DNA of 33,414 bases, from assembly GCA_900772565.1 (NCBI GenBank), contig CAAHET010000152.1, positions 1-33,414 on the forward strand, read 5' to 3'. Positions 23,122 through 30,219 of the stretch are shown here, one piece after another; positions within the stretch are counted from its first letter, which is position 1, and each line of letters starts with the position of its first letter. The position numbers and the translations under genes were made by a program. The DNA is from an uncultured Faecalibacterium sp. Lineage in GTDB: Bacteria; Bacillota; Clostridia; Oscillospirales; Ruminococcaceae. The notes below the pieces were generated by a model. It was not told the origin of the DNA. It worked only from the letters and a program-made list of their open reading frames with translations, and did no database searches.

Positions 23122-23840
23122 GGGTTCTCCTTATTGCGTTCCGGGCGGGTGCGGCGCATGGTCAGTTCTCCCCGGTCATCCAGCGCGATGCGTCCGCCGC
23201 GCACCAGCTCCAGCAGCGCCAGAAAGGTGGCTACGTTGGTGCTGCGGCTCTGGCTGCGGGAAAACAGCTGCTCCATCTTTGCCACAGTACCGCCCAGCAT
23301 CCGACGCAGGATATATACCACCCGGCTGGTGACCGATACCATGGGCGCGGTGACCAGCGGTTCAAACTGCTGCTGGGTGGGCACGCGGCGGGTCTTGGTG
23401 CGGCCTGCCAGCGCCTGCCAGTAGTCCACCAAGATCTGCGGGGCGTGGTGCAGCGCGTAGGTGTTGTCCAACTCCATCTCCATGGGACGGCGCACGAACA
23501 CCGGGGCAGCCTCCCCTTTTGCGCGCAGCAGCTCTGCCATGCGGCGGCACTGGTCGTACTCGATCAGCTGACCGGTGAGTTCCTGCTTCATGCGCTCACC
23601 CTCTTCGCTGCGGGGCAGCAGCAGAAAGCTTTTCATCTCCACCAGATGCGCCGCCATCTCAATGAAGGCACTGGCGGTCTCGGGGTCAGGGTCTGCCTGC
23701 TCCACGGTACGGGTGTACTGGTCGATGAGCTGCAAAATGGGGATATTGTGCAGGTCCATTTTATGTTTGGCCACCAGCGCCAGCAATAATTCCAGCGGGC
23801 CGTCAAAATCTTCCAGATGGAAGGTCAATTCCTCTGCCAC
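23118..23840 (-). CDS. scpA: Segregation and condensation protein A
   Basis: A 240-residue kleisin that bridges the SMC heads. The N-terminal region FHLEDFDGPLELLLALVAKHK and DLHNIPILQLIDQYTR is the family mark, followed by MAAHLVEMKSFLLLPR and a C-terminal winged helix (VATFLALLELVRGGRIAL). The start is GTG at 23840, not ATG: GGCGGTGAT lies just before it, inside the end of the M50 gene, and the frame opens directly with the conserved strand. The upstream stop is adjacent with no gap, so translation is coupled to the M50 protein. Confidence 0.95.
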   Translation of the reverse strand: MAEELTFHLEDFDGPLELLLALVAKHKMDLHNIPILQLIDQYTRTVEQADPDPETASAFIEMAAHLVEMKSFLLLPRSEEGERMKQELTGQLIEYDQCRRMAELLRAKGEAAPVFVRRPMEMELDNTYALHHAPQILVDYWQALAGRTKTRRVPTQQQFEPLVTAPMVSVTSRVVYILRRMLGGTVAKMEQLFSRSQSRSTNVATFLALLELVRGGRIALDDRGELTMRRTRPERNKENP

Positions 23841-24515
23841 TCAGATCACCGCCCCAAGGCTGCTGGCGTAAACGGCGTAGGCGATCTTATCAATATACCC
23901 GGTGCCCATACCCAAAAGCGACCACACCACGTTGTTCAGGTAGTACAGCGGCACATCCAGAAAGCCGCCCCAAACCGCTGCCAGCATAACGATCATGATA
24001 TATTTTTCGTACCGCATCAGACCAAAGTAGATGCGCTGCGGCAGCACCACCAGCAGAATGCGGCTGCCGTCCAGCGGCGGCACAGGGATCAGGTTGAACA
24101 CTGCAAGGCTGACGTTCATCAGCACCAGATACCGCAAAAACATGGCAATATAAATGGTGGCGTTATTGACCGGTGCCCAGTAGTACATCACCTTCCACGC
24201 CACCATGCCAAGGTAGGCCAGCACAAGGTTTGCCACAGGGCCGGCCAGTGCAGTGAGCGCCATACCCCACTTAGGGTTTTTGAAGTTGCGGGGGTTGGTG
24301 GACACAGGCTTTGCCCAGCCCACGCCCGCAAACACCATGCATAAGGTGCCCAGCAGGTCAAAGTGGGCAAAGGGGTTCAGCGAAAGACGCCCCTCGCGTT
24401 TGGCGGTGGCATCGCCCAGCAGCCATGCTGCCAGCGCATGGCCGGCCTCGTGGAACGGGATGGCCACCAGCGCCACCAGTGCGCGGATGATATAATAGGT
24501 TGCCTGTGCGGTCAT
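23841..24515 (-). CDS. M50-family site-2-type membrane metalloprotease
   Basis: A 224-residue intramembrane zinc protease-like protein. The zinc motif HExxH is at residues 22-26 (FHEAGHALAAWLLGD) in the first transmembrane helix; the third ligand region NLIPVPPLDGSRIL is the second family mark. About five to six helices are visible. It belongs to the short M50 group without PDZ domains (YwhC-like); substrates are unknown. It commonly precedes scpA in clostridia. The ATG at 24515 has AGGAGA six bases upstream. It leads the five-gene unit M50-scpA-scpB-DUF2953-gerW. Confidence 0.92.
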   Translation of the reverse strand: MTAQATYYIIRALVALVAIPFHEAGHALAAWLLGDATAKREGRLSLNPFAHFDLLGTLCMVFAGVGWAKPVSTNPRNFKNPKWGMALTALAGPVANLVLAYLGMVAWKVMYYWAPVNNATIYIAMFLRYLVLMNVSLAVFNLIPVPPLDGSRILLVVLPQRIYFGLMRYEKYIMIVMLAAVWGGFLDVPLYYLNNVVWSLLGMGTGYIDKIAYAVYASSLGAVI

Positions 24516-24548
24516 GTAAATCTCCTGTCAAAACGAATTTCTTCCTTT

Positions 24549-24577
24549 ATAATACTATTTTTTTGTGTCCTGCACAA
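24549..24577 (-). promoter_or_regulatory. Promoter for the M50-scpAB-gerW unit
   Basis: TTGTGC, 17 bases, TATTAT on the minus strand. The leader is about 25-30 bases. Confidence 0.65.
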
Positions 24578-24627
24578 GCCCCACAGCGCCGGGAATACAA
24601 AAAGCTGCAAGAAATTTAAAAAAAGGC

Positions 24628-24656
24628 TTGCTTTTTCTTTGTATCTCTGGTAGAAT
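24628..24656 (+). promoter_or_regulatory. Promoter for rpmB
   Basis: TTGCTT, 17 bases, TAGAAT, giving a leader of about 45 bases with a perfect GTAGGAGGTG ribosome site. Confidence 0.7.
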
Positions 24657-24708
24657 AGTTAAGCTGATTATTTTGATTCCATACTTCACTGTAGGAGGTG
24701 CAATTACC

Positions 24709-24897
24709 ATGGCTAAGTGTGAATGCTGCGGCAAGGGTGTTACCTTTGGTATCAAGGTCTCTCACTCTCATCGCCGTTCCAACCGTACCTGGAAGCCGAA
24801 TGTCCGTCGTGTCAAGGCGGTCGTGGAGGGCTCTCCCAAGTATGTCTACGCATGCTCCCGTTGCCTGCGCGCTGGCAAAGTTACCCGCGCTGTCTAA
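24709..24897 (+). CDS. rpmB: 50S ribosomal protein L28
   Basis: A 62-residue ribosomal protein of the large subunit. It starts MAKCECCGKGVTFGIKVSHS and continues SNRTWKPNV; cysteines at 4, 7, 49 and 52 (CSRC) mark the zinc-binding form of L28. The ribosome site GGAGG is strong. A terminator follows at once, so it is monocistronic or weakly linked to the next small gene. Certain. Confidence 0.98.
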   Translation: MAKCECCGKGVTFGIKVSHSHRRSNRTWKPNVRRVKAVVEGSPKYVYACSRCLRAGKVTRAV

Positions 24898-24910
24898 TTT
24901 GGTGTATGTG

Positions 24911-24942
24911 GCCGGTCACTTTGTCGAGTGGCCGGCTTTTTT
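24911..24942 (+). terminator. Terminator after rpmB
   Basis: A 10-bp stem with one G-U pair (GCCGGTCACT, 24911-24920, with AGTGGCCGGC, 24927-24936) and six T. Confidence 0.9.
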
Positions 24943-24966
24943 ATTTGCCGCAAGGAGAGGAATAAA

Positions 24967-25143
24967 ATGTCTTTGCCTGTTGATCCCATCATGCTGCTGA
25001 GCGTGGTGAACCTGAAACTGCGGGATCAGTATAAGGATCTCGATGCGCTGTGCGAGGATCTGGAAGCCGATAAGGCCGGTCTGTGCGCAAAGCTGCACGC
25101 TGTGGGCTACGATTACGACCCGCAGCGCAACCAGTTTGTCTGA
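24967..25143 (+). CDS. DUF4250 small protein
   Basis: A 58-residue protein that matches DUF4250: LPVDPIMLLSVVNLKLRDQY, then LDALCEDLEADKAGLCAKL, and the conserved end GYDYDPQRNQFV. The family is small, acidic and of unknown function, found mostly in gut Firmicutes and Bacteroidetes. The ATG at 24967 is preceded by AAGGAGAGG; an in-frame ATG at 24928 lies in the rpmB terminator and is rejected. No promoter is obvious; it may depend on readthrough past the rpmB terminator. Confidence 0.88.
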   Translation: MSLPVDPIMLLSVVNLKLRDQYKDLDALCEDLEADKAGLCAKLHAVGYDYDPQRNQFV

Positions 25144-25222
25144 TTATAGCTTCCAAATCCGGCACCGGTGCGCAGCGACTGTGCCCGGGCCGGTGAATGA
25201 TAAAATAAGGAGTGCTTGATTT

Positions 25223-25981
25223 ATGATCCAGGGTACCTATTACAAAGAGTGGAGCACGGTTCTTGGCCGTGAGATGGAGTTTAAGGTGTACGGCCATGCC
25301 GGTGTGCCGGTGCTGGCACTGCCCGCCCGCGGCGGCCGTTTTTACGACTGGGAGAACAACGGGATGCCCGATGCCATTGCCCAGCTGCTGAACGAGGGCA
25401 AGGTACAGCTGTTCTGCGCGGATGCCGTGGACGGTGAGGGTCTTTTGAACGGTGATCTGCCCCAGCGCCGCCGCGCCGAGCTGCAGGAGAAGTATTTCGT
25501 CTACCTGACCGCAGAGCTTGCTCCCCGCATTCTGACCCTGAATAACGCCAAAAAGGGCACCCGGATCTGGACTGCCGGTGTGGACTTGGGCGCTTACCAC
25601 GCCGTCCACTGCCGTCTGCGCCGTCCCACCCTGTTTGCGGGTGCCGTGGGCATGGGCGGTATCTACGACTTGACCCGCTTCTGGGGCACCGACAGCGACG
25701 ACATGGTGCTGCGCTGCTCTCCCCTTGCTTATCTGCAGGAGAACGGCATTGCCAACAAGCTGGCGCTGACCAAGGCAGAAGAGAACAGTCTGATCCTCTG
25801 CGCCGGTCAGGGCGCTTACGAAGGCGACGCACTGGACGACACACAGGCACTGGCCGATCTGCTGAAGGACCAGGAGATGCCCGCACATCTGGAGATCTGG
25901 GGCGGCGACGTTTCCCACGACTGGTACTGGTGGGGCAAGATGTGGAGCTTGTTTGCACCGCGCATTCTGGAAGTAAAGTAA
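25223..25981 (+). CDS. Esterase-family alpha/beta-hydrolase-like protein lacking the Ser nucleophile
   Basis: A 252-residue protein of the putative esterase (EstD-like) group. The family pattern is easy to see: EFKVYGHAGVPVLALPARGGRFYDWENNG at the start is read in two blocks, VQLFCADAVDGE in the middle and a late WGGDVSHDWYWWGKMW with the presumed catalytic His. The nucleophile elbow, normally G-x-S-M-G-A-Y-H-A, reads AGVDLGAYHA, so Asp121 stands where Ser is expected. It is therefore probably not a classic serine esterase; a binding or altered-mechanism role is possible. AAGGAG lies ten bases before the ATG. It is alone, followed by a terminator. Confidence 0.8.
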   Translation: MIQGTYYKEWSTVLGREMEFKVYGHAGVPVLALPARGGRFYDWENNGMPDAIAQLLNEGKVQLFCADAVDGEGLLNGDLPQRRRAELQEKYFVYLTAELAPRILTLNNAKKGTRIWTAGVDLGAYHAVHCRLRRPTLFAGAVGMGGIYDLTRFWGTDSDDMVLRCSPLAYLQENGIANKLALTKAEENSLILCAGQGAYEGDALDDTQALADLLKDQEMPAHLEIWGGDVSHDWYWWGKMWSLFAPRILEVK

Positions 25982-25989
25982 GCGTTTTT

Positions 25990-26023
25990 AACGAGGGAAA
26001 GCCTGCGGGGCTTCCCTCGTTTT
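25990..26023 (+). terminator. Terminator after the esterase-like gene
   Basis: Stem AACGAGGGAAAGCC (25990-26003) with GGCTTCCCTCGTT (26009-26021), one bulged A, and a T-run. Confidence 0.88.
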
Positions 26024-26040
26024 CTTATGTGCAACGGTTT

Positions 26041-26080
26041 TGAATGGCCTCCGCGTGCGCTTTGGCCATGTTCAGTGGAA
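26041..26080 (+). repeat. 40-bp hairpin element, copy A
   Basis: Begins TGAATGGCC and ends TTCAGTGGAA. It can fold with positions 1-9 pairing with 24-34 and a two-base bulge. It is 80 percent identical (32 of 40, no gaps) to copy B at 29271-29310. It lies 17 bp after a terminator and is followed by an AT-rich stretch. The strand is chosen by its orientation relative to both terminators. Confidence 0.7.
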
Positions 26081-26095
26081 TTCTATTTTTATTTA

Positions 26096-26134
26096 TGGTT
26101 CAGAAACACCTGTGGCGTTTCTGAACCATTTTTT
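26096..26134 (+). terminator. Second terminator before csoR
   Basis: A 12-bp perfect stem (26096-26107 with 26117-26128, GGTTCAGAAAC facing GTTTCTGAACC) and then six T. There is no gene between it and the previous terminator, only copy A of the repeat, so it may end a short transcript carrying that element. Confidence 0.88.
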
Positions 26135-26166
26135 GTCAGTTGCACTATTTATATTTTATTTCCTAC

Positions 26167-26195
26167 TTGAATTGTCGGATATTGTGTGCTATACT
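26167..26195 (+). promoter_or_regulatory. Promoter for csoR-copA
   Basis: TTGAAT, 17 bases, TATACT with an extended TGC. The start is near 26202, about ten bases before the CsoR operator. Confidence 0.8.
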
Positions 26196-26211
26196 GCTGT
26201 TGCAAGAAAAA

Positions 26212-26230
26212 TATACCCCATGGGGGTTTA
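26212..26230 (+). promoter_or_regulatory. CsoR-type operator
   Basis: TATACCCC, ATG, GGGGTTTA: a G/C-tract inverted repeat of the known CsoR class, with one mismatch between the arms. Placed just after the start site, it would block transcription until Cu(I) binds CsoR. Confidence 0.75.
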
Positions 26231-26249
26231 TGAAAGGAGCGATTCTGAT

Positions 26250-26612
26250 ATGGAAGAGCGCAAAAAGCACTGTTGTTGCTGCGATGATGCGCCGGAAGCG
26301 GACACTGCGGCAGATAATACTGTCCCCTGCTGCTGCCGTCACAAAGAACGCAGCCCGGAGGAGTATAAAGCCCTGCTCAACCGGCTGAACCGCATTGAAG
26401 GGCAGGTGCGCGGCATCCGCGGGATGCTGGAAAAGGACGCCTACTGTGTGGACATTCTGGTACAGGTGGCCGCAGCCAATGCGGCGCTGAACAGCTTTTC
26501 CCGGGAATTGCTGGCACAGCACATCGGCAGCTGCGTGGCGGACGACCTGCGTGCCGGCAGCGACGAGAAGCTGGAAGAACTGCTCCGGCTGCTGCCCAAG
26601 CTGATGAAATGA
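26250..26612 (+). CDS. csoR: Copper-sensing repressor CsoR
   Basis: A 120-residue CsoR/RcnR-family (DUF156) repressor that leaves DNA when it binds Cu(I). The helical core is LLNRLNRIEGQVRGIRGMLE. The Cu ligands Cys66, His91 and Cys95 are present with exactly the 25 and 4 residue spacing of the characterised CsoR (Cys36, His61, Cys65). An extra N-terminal arm of about 33 residues carries two cysteine clusters (HCCCC at 7-11 and CCCRH at 27-31), which is unusual and may hold more copper. AAAGGAG lies 11 bases before the ATG. It is followed 38 bases later by copA, and a CsoR operator lies upstream, so it should autoregulate the operon. Confidence 0.93.
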   Translation: MEERKKHCCCCDDAPEADTAADNTVPCCCRHKERSPEEYKALLNRLNRIEGQVRGIRGMLEKDAYCVDILVQVAAANAALNSFSRELLAQHIGSCVADDLRAGSDEKLEELLRLLPKLMK

Positions 26613-26650
26613 CCGCCCGCCGGGCAAACTGACCACAAGGAGAAATAACA

Positions 26651-29203
26651 ATGGAACAATTCAACGTTACCGGCATGAGCTGCGCGGCCTGCTCTGCCCG
26701 GGTAGAAAAGGCCGTAAAGAGCGTGCCGGGCGTCACCGGCTGTTCGGTAAGCCTGCTGACAAACTCCATGGGGGTGGAGGGCACCGCAGAGGATGCCGCC
26801 ATTATCCGCGCCGTGGAGCAGGCCGGTTATGGTGCAAGCCCCAAAAAAGCAGCCGCAGCCGCCAGCACCAGCGCAGAGCTGGACGCGCTGGCCGACCACG
26901 AAACACCCAAGCTGAAACGGCGTCTTATCGCCTCGCTGGGCTTTTTGCTGGTGCTGATGTACTTTTCCATGGGGCACATGATGTGGGGCTGGCCGCTGCC
27001 CCGCTGGTTTGACGGCAACCACATTGCCATGGGGCTGGTACAGCTGCTGCTGGCAGGCATCGTGATGGTGATCAACCAGAAGTTTTTCATCAACGGCTTC
27101 AAGGGGTTGGTGCACCGCTCCCCCAACATGGATACGCTGGTAGCCATGGGCTCGATGGCAAGCTTTGTGTGGAGCACCTACGCCCTGTTTGCCATGACCG
27201 ATGCACAGCTGCACGGCAACGAGGAACTGGTCATGCACTACATGATGGAGTTCTATTTTGAGTCTGCCGCCATGATTTTGACCCTCATCACTGTGGGCAA
27301 GATGCTGGAAGCACGCTCCAAGGGCAAGACCACCGATGCGCTCAAGAGCCTGATGAAGCTTGCCCCCAAGACTGCTACCCTGCTGCGGGACGGCGCCGAG
27401 GTGACCGTGCCCATTGAACAGGTGCAGAAAGAGGATATCTTTGTGGTGCGCCCGGGCGAGAACATCCCGGTGGACGGCATTGTGCTGGAAGGCAGCAGCG
27501 CCGTGAACGAGAGTGCCCTGACCGGCGAGAGCATCCCGGTGGACAAAGCCGTGGGCGATAAGGTAAGCGCCGCCACCACCAACCAGTCCGGTTATTTGCA
27601 ATGCCGTGCCACCCGCGTGGGCGAGGACACCACGCTGGCACAGATCATCCGCATGGTCAGCGATGCCGCCGCCACAAAAGCCCCCATTGCAAAGATCGCA
27701 GATACCGTATCCGGCTTTTTTGTGCCTGCGGTCATCAGCATTGCAGTGGTCACCACCCTTGTCTGGCTGTTGCTGGGACGAGATGTCGGCTACGCGCTGG
27801 CGCGTGGCATCTCGGTGCTGGTCATCAGCTGTCCCTGTGCGCTGGGTCTGGCAACGCCGGTGGCTATCATGGTGGGCAACGGCTTGGGTGCAAAAAACGG
27901 CATCCTGTTCAAGACCGCTGCGGCGCTGGAAGAGGCCGGGCGCACCCGCATCGTGGCGCTGGACAAGACTGGCACCATCACCTGCGGCGAGCCCACTGTC
28001 ACCGACCTTCTGCCTGCTGCGGGCGTGACCGAGACCGAGCTGCTCACGCTGGCAGCCGCGCTGGAGGGCCGCAGCGAGCACCCGCTGGCGCGGGCAGTGC
28101 TGGCCTATGCAGAGGAAAAGCAGCTGGCGCTGCCCTCTGTCACCGATTTTACCGCCCTGCCGGGCAACGGCCTTACCGCCAAGCTGGAAGGCAAGGAGAT
28201 CTTTGGCGGCAACGCTGCCTTTATCGGAGCAAAGGTCGCTATCCCCGCTGCGCTGCAAACGCAGGCCGCCGCACTGGCTGCACAGGGTAAAACGCCCCTC
28301 TTCTTTGGCGGCGCAGGCCGTCTGCTAGGCGTTATCGCAGTGGCAGATACCATCAAGGAGGACAGCCCGCAGGCCATCCGGGAACTGCGGAACATGGGCA
28401 TCCGGGTGGTGATGCTGACCGGCGACAACCAGCGCACCGCCGAAGCCATTGGCCGGCAGGCCGGTGTGGACGAGGTGATTGCCGGGGTGCTGCCGGAGGG
28501 CAAGGAAGCCGTTATCCGGCAGCTGCAAAAGTACGGCAAGGTAGCCATGGTAGGCGACGGCATCAACGACGCCCCTGCCCTGACCCGCGCTGACACCGGC
28601 ATTGCCATCGGCGCAGGCACGGACGTAGCCATTGACGCTGCGGACGTAGTGCTGATGAACTCCAAGCTCTCAGACGTGCCCGCCGCCATCCGGCTGAGTC
28701 GCGCTTCCCTGCGCAACATCCACGAAAACCTGTTCTGGGCGTTCATCTATAACATTATCGGCATCCCGCTGGCAGCCGGTGTGTTCATCCCCTTGGGGCT
28801 GACGCTGAACCCCATGTTCGGCGCAGCTGCCATGAGCCTTTCCAGCTTCTGCGTGGTGAGCAACGCTTTGCGGCTGAACCTGTTTGACCTGCACAGCGCA
28901 AAGCGCGACCACCCGCCCAAACACGTCCCTGCCCTGCCCGCCGCCCTTGTGCAGCCCGCAGCGGAGGAAGATACAATTAAGGAGGAAACCGCTATGAAAA
29001 AGACCCTGACCGTAGAAGGCATGATGTGCCCCCACTGTGAAGCCCGCGTCAAGAAGGCGCTGGAGGCTCTGCCTCAGGTGGACGAAGCTGTTGTCAGCCA
29101 CGAAGCCGGTACTGCCATCGTTACCCTGAACGCTGAAGTAGAAGATGAGGTGCTGAAGAAGGCCGTGGAGGCACAGGACTATCCTGTTACCGGTATCCAG
29201 TAA
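26651..29203 (+). CDS. copA: Copper-exporting P1B-type ATPase with C-terminal chaperone domain
   Basis: An 850-residue membrane pump that expels Cu(I) with ATP. An N-terminal metal-binding domain has GMSCAAC (Cys11, Cys14). The ion-path motif CPC is at 394-396 (VISCPCALGLATP), the phosphorylated Asp438 is in DKTGTITCGEPT, TGE is in NESALTGESIPVDKA, HP is in RSEHPLARAV, and GDGINDAPAL comes late. Residues about 782-850 form a second heavy-metal domain with MMCPHC (Cys793, Cys796). That domain begins at an ATG with its own AAGGAGG site, so it looks like a copZ gene fused to copA. A GGAG-type site (ACAAGGAG) precedes the main ATG. Confidence 0.96.
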   Translation: MEQFNVTGMSCAACSARVEKAVKSVPGVTGCSVSLLTNSMGVEGTAEDAAIIRAVEQAGYGASPKKAAAAASTSAELDALADHETPKLKRRLIASLGFLLVLMYFSMGHMMWGWPLPRWFDGNHIAMGLVQLLLAGIVMVINQKFFINGFKGLVHRSPNMDTLVAMGSMASFVWSTYALFAMTDAQLHGNEELVMHYMMEFYFESAAMILTLITVGKMLEARSKGKTTDALKSLMKLAPKTATLLRDGAEVTVPIEQVQKEDIFVVRPGENIPVDGIVLEGSSAVNESALTGESIPVDKAVGDKVSAATTNQSGYLQCRATRVGEDTTLAQIIRMVSDAAATKAPIAKIADTVSGFFVPAVISIAVVTTLVWLLLGRDVGYALARGISVLVISCPCALGLATPVAIMVGNGLGAKNGILFKTAAALEEAGRTRIVALDKTGTITCGEPTVTDLLPAAGVTETELLTLAAALEGRSEHPLARAVLAYAEEKQLALPSVTDFTALPGNGLTAKLEGKEIFGGNAAFIGAKVAIPAALQTQAAALAAQGKTPLFFGGAGRLLGVIAVADTIKEDSPQAIRELRNMGIRVVMLTGDNQRTAEAIGRQAGVDEVIAGVLPEGKEAVIRQLQKYGKVAMVGDGINDAPALTRADTGIAIGAGTDVAIDAADVVLMNSKLSDVPAAIRLSRASLRNIHENLFWAFIYNIIGIPLAAGVFIPLGLTLNPMFGAAAMSLSSFCVVSNALRLNLFDLHSAKRDHPPKHVPALPAALVQPAAEEDTIKEETAMKKTLTVEGMMCPHCEARVKKALEALPQVDEAVVSHEAGTAIVTLNAEVEDEVLKKAVEAQDYPVTGIQ
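28994..29203 (+). CDS. copZ: Possible nested CopZ-like copper chaperone (internal start in copA)
   Basis: An in-frame ATG at 28994 opens a 69-residue reading frame, MKKTLTVEGMMCPHCEARV and on, a complete heavy-metal-associated domain with the size and Cu-binding CxxC of CopZ chaperones. AAGGAGG is eight bases upstream, a near-perfect ribosome site lying inside copA codons. The preceding linker (about residues 757-781) is Pro/Ala-rich and unlike a folded domain. It may be made both as the pump's tail and as a free chaperone. This second product is inferred from sequence only. Confidence 0.5.
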   Translation: MKKTLTVEGMMCPHCEARVKKALEALPQVDEAVVSHEAGTAIVTLNAEVEDEVLKKAVEAQDYPVTGIQ

Positions 29204-29215
29204 GGCCGAAAATGC

Positions 29216-29255
29216 AAAAGGCAGCTGCGCGGATTTCTGCGCAGCTGCCTTTTTT
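29216..29255 (+). terminator. Terminator after copA
   Basis: A 15-bp perfect stem (29216-29230 with 29239-29253, GGCAGCTGCGC facing GCGCAGCTGCC) with a T-run. Confidence 0.93.
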
Positions 29256-29270
29256 GTAACGGGACCATTC

Positions 29271-29310
29271 TGAATGCGTTCCGCGTTCGCTTTGCGCATC
29301 TTCAGAGGAA
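29271..29310 (+). repeat. 40-bp hairpin element, copy B
   Basis: Begins TGAATGCG and ends TTCAGAGGAA. It is 32 of 40 identical to copy A; two base pairs of the stem are swapped on both sides (G-C to C-G and C-G to G-C) and one is a wobble pair. It lies 15 bp after the copA terminator and is followed by an AT-rich stretch, the same layout as copy A. From 29311 to 29425 I see no gene. Confidence 0.7.
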
Positions 29311-29425
29311 AAATTATTTTATATTTGCAAACGGGGAAAATCTGCGGATCTTCCCTGCTTGCCTTTTCACGGAAGGGCGCAACCGGGAGCGGCAATTTCA
29401 CAGGCAAAGTCGCCATCAGGAGCGC

Positions 29426-29464
29426 AAAAAGCCCGCTGCAAGGCGGAATGTCCTTGCAGCGGGC
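29426..29464 (-). terminator. Terminator of the reverse rubrerythrin gene
   Basis: A 13-bp perfect stem (29431-29443 with 29452-29464, GCCCGCTGCAAGG facing CCTTGCAGCGGGC) followed on the minus strand by five T. Confidence 0.93.
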
Positions 29465-29489
29465 AACATAGATAACCGGGGAACCCTTA

Positions 29490-30041
29490 TCAGACTTCGG
29501 TGTTGAAGTAGCGCTTCAGCAGGCCCTCAAAGCCGCGGCCATGGCGGGCTTCATCCTTTGCCATCTCGTGGACGGTGTCATGGATGGCGTCCAGATTCAG
29601 CTCCTTAGCCTTCTTGGCCAGATCCATCTTACCAGCGCAGGCGCCGCACTCGGCCTCGGCACGCATCATCAGGTTCTTCTTGGTGCTGTCGGTCACGACC
29701 TCGCCCAGCAGCTCTGCAAAGCGGGATGCGTGGTCAGCTTCCTCGTAAGCATAGCGCTTGTAAGCCTCGGCGATCTCGGGGTAGCCCTCACGCTCTGCCA
29801 CGCGAGCCATAGCCAGGTACATACCGACCTCGCTGCACTCGCCCTCAAAGTTAGCGCGCAGACCATCAACGATCTCCTGCGGCACGCCCTCTGCCTTGCC
29901 AATGCCAACAACGTGCTCGGTGACATAGGTGTTGCCGGTCTTCTCCACAAAAGCGGAAGCGGGAGCCTTGCAAACGGGGCACTGAGCGGGGATCTCACCC
30001 TCAGCGATATAACCACAAACGGTGCAAACGTATTTCTTCAT
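29490..30041 (-). CDS. Reverse rubrerythrin
   Basis: A 183-residue oxygen and peroxide defence protein of anaerobes. The rubredoxin-like iron site comes first (CTVCGYIAEG with Cys6 and Cys9; CPVCK with Cys21 and Cys24), then a four-helix di-iron domain with ECSEVGMYLAMARVAEREG, YEEADHASRFAELLGE and KDEARHGRGFEGLL. This order is the reverse of classical rubrerythrin and matches the clostridial revRbr type, which reduces hydrogen peroxide and oxygen. GGAGG lies nine bases before the ATG. The leader is about 140 bases and starts with a large hairpin; two GAATWATTC palindromes flank the -35. Monocistronic. Confidence 0.93.
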   Translation of the reverse strand: MKKYVCTVCGYIAEGEIPAQCPVCKAPASAFVEKTGNTYVTEHVVGIGKAEGVPQEIVDGLRANFEGECSEVGMYLAMARVAEREGYPEIAEAYKRYAYEEADHASRFAELLGEVVTDSTKKNLMMRAEAECGACAGKMDLAKKAKELNLDAIHDTVHEMAKDEARHGRGFEGLLKRYFNTEV

Positions 30042-30138
30042 AAGAATTTACCTCCATTCGATCTGTTAAAAATAACACAGGACGGAAACCACCCGCCTGT
30101 TACTTCTATGCGGGGCAGCTGCGCTGCCGTGTATAGAA

Positions 30139-30190
30139 AGAGCCATGGAAAGAAGTTTTGTGCTTTGTGCACTTCCCTTTCCATGGCTCT
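30139..30190 (-). promoter_or_regulatory. Long leader hairpin of reverse rubrerythrin
   Basis: A 14-bp perfect stem (30139-30152 with 30177-30190, AGAGCCATGGAAAG facing CTTTCCATGGCTCT), inner GTGC/GCAC pairing and then UUUC. It begins at the predicted first base of the transcript; it may attenuate or protect the RNA end. Confidence 0.7.
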
Positions 30191-30219
30191 ATTATAGCGA
30201 ATAATTCCTAGTTAGTCAA
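30191..30219 (-). promoter_or_regulatory. Promoter of reverse rubrerythrin
   Basis: TTGACT, 17 bases, TATAAT on the minus strand, one base from consensus. Such a strong promoter implies control by a repressor. Confidence 0.85.

Noticed and set aside
26441..28258. A 605-residue open frame on the minus strand
   Set aside because: Antisense to csoR and copA, with His/Gln/Gly-rich composition and no motif.
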